Shown: positions 55,801 through 64,000 of the stretch, piece after piece | Layout of the letters: each line of letters starts with the position of its first letter | Numbering within the stretch: position 1 is the first letter of the stretch | NCBI RefSeq assembly: GCF_019279795.1 | Contig: NC_056731.1 | Span: 864,068,571-864,132,570 of the forward strand | Length of the DNA stretch: 64,000 bases | Source of the DNA: Protopterus annectens | Taxonomy: Eukaryota; Chordata; Ceratodontiformes; Protopteridae | Reading direction: 5' to 3' | Made by a program: the position numbers and the translations under genes | Notes under the pieces: generated by a model | The model's input: only the letters and a program-made list of their open reading frames with translations | Databases searched by the model: none | What the model was told of the DNA's origin: nothing

Positions 55801-58530
55801 TTGTTTTAGTTTTAAATTAAATAAATATAGGGCATTATTTGTTAATGTTGAGAAGGTGATTTCAAATATTAAAACTAAAAAAATTAAGAAATTGAATAGG
55901 GACAAAGGGGAATATGAATGATGTATGGCCTATCCTGTACCAAGTGGCCAAAGGGGATCCAACAACATGGAAACCCATGTATTTATTGAAGAAGAAATGG
56001 AAGAAGGGATTGACAATAGCAGTAATAATGTGAATAATATCCCTTTAGGGGAACCTTTGAGGCACTCAGTGCACATTCAGAATCAAAGACAACAGAGGGA
56101 AGGGAGGGAGGGGAGACAATACAATCACAACAACAATCATTACAACAGCAATACCATGATGATGCAACCCCATCCTCAGAGGGGTGGTTATCAATGGGGA
56201 AGAGGGTCAGGGCAGACACGGAGCTAGTACCTTTTCATACAGAATTACAGAATTACATACACAAACAGAAAGTGCCTCTGAAGCAAATAATATAGTTCTT
56301 AATACAGGATGGGACTATAAGATCTACAATTTAAGTTGAACCCTGATTACTACTGAATGGGCTGATTTATTTCAATGAGGCTTGAATTTTGTACCTAAGA
56401 GAAACACCAGTGTTGAGACAGCAATTCTGGAGCTTAAACTTTATATACGTAAGCTTAATTTTAGACTATACTTTGATAATAAATTGCAGTTTGGACCTAT
56501 TAAATTATGTAAAAAGAATAGTACTTTCAATCCCCCCTTGCACCCCATTTTACAAGTATATGAGAAATTGTGCACCACCCAGATTAGAGATGTTATTTTA
56601 GGGAGGAATTCAGAGAAAATTACTTATACACAAAATCTTTCGAAACAAGCGAAAAATTTATTGGATGAAATTGTAATAAACAAAAAAGTTAGGTTAATGA
56701 AACCCGATAAGGGTGGTGGGTTGGTGGCCATGGATTATGAAATTTAGATTCAAAAGATGCTTACCCACTTGTACAGTGACACTTATGAGGAAGTGTCCCT
56801 TAATCAAGTTAACATAGCATACAGACACATAGACATTGTACTGATGGATTTATTATTAAATCAACAAATAACTTTAGGTGAACATGATTATTTACAGCAA
56901 GAACATCCATGTACACCTACAATCTTCGGAGTACCCAAAATACATAAGTCCACTATTGATCCACCAATGAGGCCTATTGTGGATGCTAAAGCATCCAAGA
57001 CATTCTCAATGGCTAAATTTATTGATTTAGGGTGTAAGGATGCTATTATACAATTTGGACACATCTTGGTTGAATCCTGGGATTGTCTAAAGAAAACTTC
57101 TAAAGAATTATATAGAGAAAATCTTATTTTTGCTACTATAGATGTTAAGGACTTGTTCACAAGTATCCCCCACAATGTAGGGATTACAACGTTTTATGAA
57201 TTTCTCTGTAAGCATTCAGGGCTGACGCACAATAGAATTTTAATGTTTCAGACTTTAATGGAGTTAGTCTTGAAAACAATTTTATAATATCTGAGGGACA
57301 CTATTTTAAGCAAAAGGTAGGGGTAGCCATGAGTGCCTTGTGTGGTCCCCTTTTTGCTAACATTGTGCTAGCAGAATGGGAAACCACAGTAATATTCAAG
57401 ATTGAATTATTTAAACAATGTCTATTCTATGGCCACTTTTTAGATGATATTCTAATTTTATGGGATGGAAGTTATGAGTTGTTATATGAATTTTGAAATA
57501 TTTTAAATTCTAGTACACATTTTTTAGAGTTTACTATGGAAACCAATGACGATAGTATCAATTCATTGGATATTACCATTTGCAAAGATAAAGTGAAACA
57601 TAATTTTTTCTCTACACTGTACCGTAAGCCAACCTACTCCAATACTCTGTTACATTTTTCAAGTGCACACCCTGTCCACCAAAAAAGATCTTTGATTAAG
57701 GGACAAGGAGTTAGGTTGGCTAGAATGGTAAGTGATAATCAACTTTTTTCCTAAAGAGATAGAAATATTGGAGCATATGCTAGTGGCACATGGATACCCA
57801 AAGAATTTTCTTGGCCCAATTCTTAATGAAGTTCTTAACAAGAGATTTCAAGGCCATTTTGCACCAATATTGGGGAGATCTACTGATAATGGCCATAATA
57901 CAATGGTTATTATCATTAATACAACAACATTTCCACAATCCATGGTGTTAACTTATAGTCCATCATTTGAGAGCATTAAAGCCATTTTAAGGAATAATTG
58001 GACATTGTTTGAAATAGAACAACAGTACATAAACAAACTTGGTGACCATCCAGTGGTTACATATAAGAGGGATAAGTCACTTAAAAATTTGTTGGAAAGA
58101 AATATATCTAATAGTGTTAGAGGTACTATGAAAAAGTGTGGCCATTGCAACCAATGTTCTTATATTTTAGAAAATGAGGGTTTCATTATACAAGGATATG
58201 GGAAAGTTTTCTTGACACAAAGGTTTAATTGTGCTAGTAAGAGCTTGGTTTACATTGGTATTTGTCAAAATTGTCAAGGATTTTATATAGGAAAGACAAT
58301 TAACAGCTTTAATAAACGTGTATACCAGCACTTATATGATATTAGGAAAAGCAATGTAAAAAAATGCATTGTATAAGCACATCAAAGATAACCCTGATCA
58401 TTGTTTTAAATTTACTGCTATCGAACAAGCTGGACACAAGGATAGAGGGGGCCCTATTGAATTAATTTTAGAATTTCGTAAATTGATGTGGCAACTAAAA
58501 TGCAATGCCACCTCCCCCCGGACCGAATGA
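55801..58530 (+). pseudogene. PLE reverse transcriptase and GIY-YIG endonuclease, frameshifted
   Basis: The plus-strand copy starts inside the N-terminal ORF (GSNNMETHVFIEEEMEEG at 55958-56011). The RT runs from about 56380: NFVPKRNTSVETAILELKLY, MKPDKGGGLVAMD (56698-56736), PTIFGVPKIHKS with PPMRPIVDAKAS (about 56920-56990), TIDVKDLFTSIPHNVG (57137-57184), VGVAMSALCGPLFANIVLAE and the catalytic FLDD at 57437-57448. The C-terminal part (57732-58376) has CGHCNQC (58138-58158, Cys-rich linker) and a GIY-YIG-type motif, VYIGICQNCQGFYIGKT, followed by KRVYQHLYDI. The ORF end lies near 58528. About four frameshifts or stops break it. Penelope-like; Neptune or Poseidon type is my best guess. Confidence 0.88.
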
Positions 58531-58857
58531 AACAGTTTCTATATCAAGTTATCTTAAATTAAAAGCAACATTTCATATTTAAGTGAAAACATTTATTAAT
58601 ATACTTATATATTTATTATATTTAGTGTAATTTTGTAAGGATTAGATAGGTTTAGGGTAGTGCAACATTATATAGAATTCAGTTTTGTAATTTCACCTTG
58701 CTGTTGTAATTTTAATTTTAATTTGATTTAGACAATTATTTCAAAGTGATTCAAACTAATGAATGTTTCGCTTTGATTGGACGTAATGGATGTAATTGGT
58801 TTTGGTCACAAGGTTAAATGAGTATTTAATGAAATGTTGTTTGATGCATCTGTTATT

Positions 58858-58890
58858 CTGATGAAGTCAATAGCTTAACGGCTGATGAAA
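58858..58890 (+). ncRNA. Hammerhead-like core, PLE right tail
   Basis: CTGATGA (58858-58864), A, GTCA pairing with TGAT (one G-U), GAAA (58887-58890), then GCACTC. The stem II loop contains AGC and GCT, which can extend the helix. Confidence 0.65.
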
Positions 58891-58960
58891 GCACTCAAAT
58901 TAAAGGACATTTTACTGGAGACCAGCAGTGCGCAGTTTTGTTCATCTCATTTGAATTTAT

Positions 58961-58975
58961 CATGTTATTTGCTGT
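58961..58975 (+). repeat. 15-bp target duplication, right
   Basis: CATGTTATTTGCTGT, identical to 53067-53081. Confidence 0.9.
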
Positions 58976-59303
58976 CTGTTTCTAAAGTACTGGCCTTCTT
59001 TTAAAATAAAAGAATGGCTAGTGACACAAAAATAAACTTATCATGGTTATGCTTGTGTCTGGAGCAGCAATTTTATGTTTGTGTAACATGCTGCTAAAAA
59101 AGTTAAAAGTAACAATTTCAAAAGTCAAATATTACTTCTTTCTGTAGAACAACAACATGCCTACTTTAGAAACTATTTACTAGCAGAACACAAAGAACCT
59201 TCAAGGTAAATCTTCAACAGCATGTAAACAGCATTAATGTAATAGTTTTCATGTTCTGAAACTGTAGTCCAGAGTAATAGCTTTATGTCAATCACAAACA
59301 GAG

Positions 59304-59401
<98 letters not shown>

Positions 59402-59689
59402 CCACTCCAACAGAATGTCCAGAATAAACTTTACCTTACTCATATATAACTCTGTTAGTGTCTTATCATATTGTATTGTTTATTTTTTATTAAATTCAGT
59501 TTTTTTACTCGCTCGGAGTTTTTTATAGACCAGGTTTGGTGTTTCAAGACACATAGGAGTACAGTGTTTCCATTGAAGTTACTCATATATATGAAAAATA
59601 GCAGTCCAGTCCAGTTGAACCAAATCCTTTAATAAGGAACGAATAATTGCTGAAGAAAAAGTACCTATATAAGTTTCACTCCTCTCCTG
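58976..59689. other. Spacer containing a TG microsatellite
   Basis: No gene seen apart from the (TG)n run at 59304-59399. Confidence 0.5.
59304..59399. repeat. (TG)n microsatellite
   Basis: Uninterrupted TG run of about 96 bases. Confidence 0.98.
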
Positions 59690-59899
59690 TACCCTAGCCC
59701 CAAATTCCACCCACCCCACAACACCCGACCTTATACTTCTTCTTAGTCACCTGACATACTTTCCACTCCAATTGTTTGTCTTAGCTAATTTGCATTACCT
59801 CCTACACTAACACCACACCCACATTATAACTTATACATTATAACCCCACCTCCACCACTCACCAAAAAACACTACTTAACCTATTCAAAATAAACTACG

Positions 59900-60376
59900 A
59901 TGCATGTCTTGCTACCCTTGCTCCTATTAGCCCTCACCTCCCTTTCCTGCATTACAGCTATACAAACTAGCTTACTCCTAGACAGCACCTCATTTCATAC
60001 AACACTTAATGAAAAACACACTGACTCCCTCATAAACTTTACAGTCTGTCCAACACTATTTAACAATAGTATTATGCTACACACTTCTAACATCCACCTA
60101 TCTACAACTATCAATAAAAAAGCAGTGTATATATCACTCTCAAACCTTATCTATGCTATCAAACACATATTCAAACTCAGAAAAAGACTTCTTATTGCTG
60201 GTGACATATACCCAAACCCAGGGCCCAGGTTTGCTGACCTCCCCAATAGACCTCAATCTGATCTACTAATAATTAACATCAATATAAGGAGCATTTCCAA
60301 CAAACTCCAAGATCTACGTGCTATTATTACTCATTACTCCCCTGACATTCTAACCATTACTGAGTCATGGCTATAA
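59900..60376 (+). pseudogene. LINE ORF 5' part: leader, 2A-like motif, endonuclease start
   Basis: The open frame of 158 codons starts with a signal-peptide-like stretch (residues 1-20, LLPLLLLALTSLSCITA). Residues 101-109 (60200-60226) read GDIYPNPGP, preceded by hydrophobic/basic KLRKRLLIA. This is close to the 2A consensus D-V/I-E-X-N-P-G-P, but has Tyr where Glu is usual. The endonuclease then begins (LLIININIRSISNKLQDLRA, DILTITESWL) until a TAA at 60374-60376; the sequence is open again just after it. 2A-like motifs are known in CR1 and L2-group LINEs, where they separate a leader from the endonuclease-RT or act in targeting. Confidence 0.75.
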
Positions 60377-61054
60377 CCACATATCCCTAGTGAGGAAATT
60401 CTACCACCAGGTTACACCATCGTAAGGCTAGATAGAGAAAATAGGAAAGGTGGTGGAGCTGCAATGCTATTCAAAAATGAAATAAACCTCCAGCCATTTC
60501 ATACCCCTTTGCCAACATTTCAAAATGCCAAAATCATAGGGTCTATCCTGCCAATAAACAATGATAAGAAAATTTATATTTTTTGCTACTAAATTCCTCC
60601 TGGAAATAACTCTCCAGCTATTGAAGAAATCCTTCAATGGCTGAATCAAAACTCCCCTCAATAAACAATTCTATTAGGAGATCTCAATACTGACTGGCTA
60701 GCCTGCAACTCTAACAACCCCACTAACAATATTAGCCTCTATGGTTTCACACAACTAATTCAAGAACCCATCAGAATAGACAAAAAGACCCATAAACAAT
60801 CCATTATTGATTAGACACTAGTAAATAATCCCAAAAATCACTATCAAACTGGATGCTTAGCTGATGTTCTCAGTGACCATCTCCTCACTTTCCTTCTAAG
60901 GAAGCGTACCAAAACTCCTAATCCCATAATATATAGGCACATCAGGGATGATTGTAACTTAACCCCAGATAACCTAAACAACATTCTACAGCAATGTAAC
61001 TGGCAGCCTCTGAGGATTTTACACCTGGATTAGGCAGCAGACTACTTTAATATA
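60377..61054 (+). pseudogene. LINE endonuclease domain
   Basis: Frames with scattered stops read PGYTIVRLDRENRKGGGAAM (60410-60470), ILLGDLNTDWLACNSNNPTN near 60668-60725 (GDxN catalytic motif) and VLSDHLLTFLL (60862-60894, the SDH motif with catalytic His), the order of an APE-type endonuclease that nicks target DNA. It ends at DYFN, where the hairpin-array insertion starts. Confidence 0.8.
61050..61054 (+). repeat. Target duplication ATATA, left
   Basis: ATATA here and at 61786-61790. With one copy removed, the LINE frame joins precisely. The AT-rich context leaves a 4- or 5-base duplication possible. Confidence 0.6.
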
Positions 61055-61785
61055 GCAATAACCCACGCCTGGGTGTGGGTAATGCTGGATTTACTCATGG
61101 TTGTTTGGTCCCGAGGGTAAGCCCGAGGACCAACAAAGACAACTGTGGGTAAATCCAGCATTACCCACACCCAGAAGTGGTTATTGTTATTATATAATGA
61201 CATTATTTAAGAAAAGAAATAATTACTTTTCTTAAATAATGGCATTGTATACGCCCTTTGCTGCCCTTCCGCAGCTGTCTGGTGTTCCGGCAGTTCTGAT
61301 GTACTGCGATGCCTACGCAGTACATTCAGAGTTGGCAAAAGCAACGGAGAACGCAAGATCTCCGTTTTTTAGTGTCTCGCTATGTTAAATGGGTTTAACA
61401 TAGTGAGACAGCTTTAAAATAAGCAACGGAGATCTCCGTTGCTTATTTTATTGTCTCGCCATGTTAAACTCATTTAACATAGCGAGACAGGTTTAAAAGC
61501 GGAGATCGCAAGATCTCCATTGCTTTTTAGACACTGTGTCGCTATGTTAAAGGAGTTTAACATAGCGAGATAGCTTTAAAAAAAGCAACGGAGATCTGTG
61601 TTGCTTTTTTTAAACCTGTGTCGCTATGTTAAACTCTTTTAACATAGCGAGAGACAGTAGTTTATACTACGGAAAAGTCCGGGCGACCGGACCTTTTTCC
61701 GTTAGTATATTGAGGGATTTACAACGGGCACGCTGGTTGGGCTGGCCAATCAGCGTGCACGTTTTAGAGGAGGAATTGTATAATG
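61055..61785. mobile_element. 731-bp insertion built from serial hairpins
   Basis: The insert is almost wholly self-complementary in short range. First comes a long foldback (about 61056-61190: CAATAACC..CTGGGTGTGGGTAATGCTGG with its reverse complement, apex loop near the GGTCC..GGACC stem). Then follow an ATTATTTAAGAAAAG stem (near 61205-61245), a TGTACTGCG stem (near 61300-61325), and an alternating series of two palindromes. Type A (GTCTCGCTATGTTAAA and complement) is at 61374-61409, 61453-61488, 61537-61570 and 61619-61656. Type B (AAGCAACGGAGATC and variants) is at 61335-61370, 61415-61450, 61495-61527 and 61575-61614. Two GC-rich hairpins close it (61663-61709 and 61728-61757). No coding capacity is evident. 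The ends are not strong TIRs. Confidence 0.75.
61415..61450. repeat. Perfect 36-bp palindrome (type B unit)
   Basis: TAAAATAAGCAACGGAGA is followed directly by its exact reverse complement with no loop. This is the best-preserved type B unit of the array; the other B units have loops or mismatches. Confidence 0.9.
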
Positions 61786-63828
61786 ATATATTTATCTCAG
61801 TTCTAAATTCCATTGCAACAATAAGAAAGATAAAAACTAAAGTTAACTATGCTCCATGGTTAAGTAGGGACACAAGAGCCCTACTAAAAACCAGAGACAG
61901 GGCCTGGAAGAAATGGAAACAAGAAAACTCCAACCATACCAAGCAAAAGTATAAGCAACTTAGGAATCTAGCAAAAAAACAAACCAAACTAGACAAACAA
62001 AATTACTTCCTAGGTCTCCAAGACAAATACTTAAAAACTCTCCAGAAATTTTGGCATAGTATCAACTCCCTACTAAAACCTGGAACAATTGCTACCCCCA
62101 CCCCCACCTCCCACTATACTAACAGCAAAGATATAGCTTCCCAACTTAACTGTCATTTCATAACCTCAATCCGAACTCTATCCAACCAACTAACTAACAA
62201 ACATTAATGCTTCACCAACCTCATCTATTGGGAACTCTCCTAGCAACTCTTCCAACCTACCATCCTTTTCTATCTCACCTGTCCCTACATCTAAAATTAG
62301 AAACGTCCTCCTCAAACTAAAACCTACCAGACTAGCAGCAGATGGTATTCCTGCTAACTTCCTAAAATGAACAGCTGACTCACTATCATATCCAGCATCA
62401 ATCCTAATAAACAGGTCCATTCAGGAAGCTTATGTGCCACAACTATGGAAAATATCCTACGTTTTACCTCTTCACAAAGGTGGTAAATCTTATGACTTTT
62501 CCAACTATCGGCCTATAGCCATTCTTTCCCCCTTATCTAAGATTCTAGAGAAATGCATACATTCACAAGTTATGCAATTCCTGAATACTAACAATCTTCT
62601 CTCCTCCACCCAACACGGTTTCCACCCTCATCATAGTACAACTTCTGCTCTTCTCTCCTTCACTAATCTGGTTAACCGTCATATAAACAACAACAACTAT
62701 GTATCTGCTACATTTTTAGACCTCTCTAAAGCATTTTACATGGTCTCACACCCTAAACTATTGGATGCTCTTCATTCTCTATCCTTTATTTCCCCTTCTA
62801 ACTCCTGGTTCAATAGCTACTTATCAAATAGACAACAATCTGTACAGTGACAAAATTACCTATCCCCTCCTCTTCCTAACGTTATAGGAGTACCACAAGG
62901 CTGAATATTAGGCCCACTACTTTTCTCTATCATTACAAACAATCTTTACACCTCCTCTAAGCAAGCCTCACTTATTCAGTACGCAGATGACTCCAGTCTC
63001 ATCTGTGCAGCCCCATTTGTCAACACCCTACAACAACTTGCCCAAGAATCTTTCTCTGCTATTGAAACTTGGATCACTGACATCCAACTTATTCTTAATC
63101 CCAATAAAACCAAACTTCTCTTGTTCACCCCTAATAGAACAAAATCTACCCCCTCTATTTTCACTATCTCATCTAGGAATGGCACTATCATCTCTCCTTC
63201 CACCCACACAAAACTCCTAGGAGTTGAAATTGACAACAACCTATCATTCAATCTACACATAGCACAAACCATTCAGAAAGTTCACAAAAAAATAGGAACC
63301 CTGTATAGGCACAATAACTATCTCACAGAGAAATCAAGAATCACCCTAGCTCAAACTCACCTCTTATCAACACTTACTTATGCTACACCAATCCTAACCC
63401 ATACTAGAAAAGCAGATATGGTCAAGTTAGAGTCATGCTATAACAAGATTGCCAAATTTGCTAAAAATTCCCCATTTAGAACTCATCACTGCCAAGTATT
63501 AAAAGAACTTCAATGGCTTGAATTTCCTAACTTACTAACATACAAACAACTCATCTGTGCCTTTTTCATCAGAAACTACCCAGATAAAACTCCTGCCTTT
63601 AAACAGCTATTAACCTCCCACTATACCAGTCACCGTCCCCACTCATCTTATAAACCTCTCCTCAGTGTTACTACTGCTAACAACACTGCAGGTAAAGCCC
63701 TATATTCCCACATCATAGCCAAGAAATGGAATAATCTCTCCACTAATATTATCACTACTACAACAAACTTCAAAATATTACTCAAATCTCATCTTAGGAC
63801 AACATGGACCTGCTCATCTATCACTTGA
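61786..63828 (+). pseudogene. LINE reverse transcriptase and C-terminal domain
   Basis: After the insertion the LINE resumes: ISVLNSIATIRKIKTKVNYA, DTRALLKTRDRAWKKWK (61790-61920), then a frameshift and RT: LWKISYVLPLHKGGKSYDF (62437-62496), SNYRPIAILSPLSKILEKC, QHGFHPHHSTTSAL, TFLDLSKAFYMVSH, VIGVPQG then a TGA, ILGPLLFSII (near 62880-62935) and IQYADDSSLIC with the YADD box near 62980-62991. The open frame at 63121-63828 has HTKLLGVEIDNNLSFNLHIA and SHIIAKKWNNLS, the usual C-terminal block, then a stop at 63826-63828. A few stops break it; otherwise length and order are normal for CR1/L2-type RT. Confidence 0.88.
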
Positions 63829-64000
63829 TAATCTTTATACCTTCTCTTCTCCTTAAAACAACTTGAGTCTAGAATTCACACTATCCTACTTGCATAGGAA
63901 TGCATATTCTTAGAATAACTCTATTTTGTCTTTGTACTTTCTTAAGTGTATGCTTACTAGAAATGTAAACTGTCTATACTACCTTTGTAAATATTTAATC
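63829..64000 (+). other. LINE 3' untranslated region, cut by window end
   Basis: Non-coding, follows the LINE stop codon. No terminal microsatellite or poly(A) is reached before the window ends. Confidence 0.5.

Larger units (their letters stand above)
53082..58960. mobile_element. Compound Penelope-like element, head-to-head
   Basis: The 5.9-kb unit begins TAAATTCAAATGAGATGAAC and ends with its reverse complement; about 500 bp at each end form inverted repeats. From the left it consists of a minus-strand copy (53082-55092) with most of RT-EN deleted, a second minus-strand tail and fused N/C-terminal fragment (55101-55800), then a plus-strand copy (55801-58960) with RT and GIY-YIG regions. 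The same tail sequence therefore occurs three times. One 15-bp duplication brackets everything. PLEs are known for tandem and inverted partial copies; the arrangement here is unusually complete and readable. Confidence 0.88.
59690..64000 (+). mobile_element. CR1/L2-like LINE, near full length, split by a hairpin-array insertion
   Basis: The copy starts around 59690 with a C-rich 5' region shared with the minus-strand copy near 29895, and runs to the window end. Order: hydrophobic leader and 2A-like motif, endonuclease, RT, C-terminal domain, 3' untranslated region. The 731-bp insertion at 61055-61785 interrupts it between endonuclease and RT; the flanking ORF text joins in register (DYFN, then ISVLNSI). 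Stops and frameshifts are fewer than in other LINEs here, so it is relatively young, but it is not intact. The 3' end may lie beyond the window. Confidence 0.88.

Noticed and set aside
61374..61656. Regularly spaced palindromes as a CRISPR or tRNA cluster
   Set aside because: The intervals are themselves palindromes of a second type rather than unique spacers, there are no cas genes, and the host is a vertebrate.

Overview
The window looks like intergenic DNA from a large, transposon-rich non-mammalian vertebrate genome. I see no host gene. The repertoire is an ERV with gamma-like pol and env, CR1/L2-type and L1-type LINEs, Penelope-like elements (PLEs) with GIY-YIG domains, hAT elements, tRNA-derived SINEs, and many CA/TG and TA microsatellites. 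That would fit an amphibian or lungfish, but the species cannot be fixed from the sequence alone.

Layout. 1-2650: decayed APE-type LINE (+). 5310-6360: Ty3/gypsy-like integrase remnant. 6400-7010: CR1-like LINE 3' end. 7285-7932: PLE tails in inverted orientation. 8822-13310: a minus-strand CR1-like LINE split by a 4.1-kb hAT-type element (8947-13048, 8-bp TSD) that itself carries a LINE piece, a MITE piece and a SINE. 13765-23128: a nearly full-length, young ERV with two LTRs, 5-bp TSDs, an intact gag, and broken pol and env. 23630-29900: a minus-strand LINE split by a PLE (about 25250-28990). 31200-37250: L1-type LINE (ORF1 and ORF2), interrupted by a SINE region and by a 291-bp PLE tail with 15-bp TSDs. 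39014-39289: TA-flanked MITE. 39353-46850: hAT transposase pseudogene (TTF, DUF4371-like and hATC regions) split by a 5-kb TIR element with internal tandem repeats. 50077-52225: minus-strand CR1-like LINE. 53067-58975: compound head-to-head PLE inside one 15-bp TSD. 59690-64000: LINE of the same family as 23630-29900, split by a 731-bp insertion made of serial hairpins (61055-61785).

The genes do not form a host pathway; each belongs to a selfish element and most are broken. The most informative signals are translation and RNA features of these elements: a UGA-CUAG stop between in-frame gag and pro-pol of the ERV, hammerhead-ribozyme-like cores in PLE tails, a 2A-like motif near the N-terminus of a LINE ORF, and the serial-hairpin insertion. 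All domain assignments are from reading translations by eye, with no database search.
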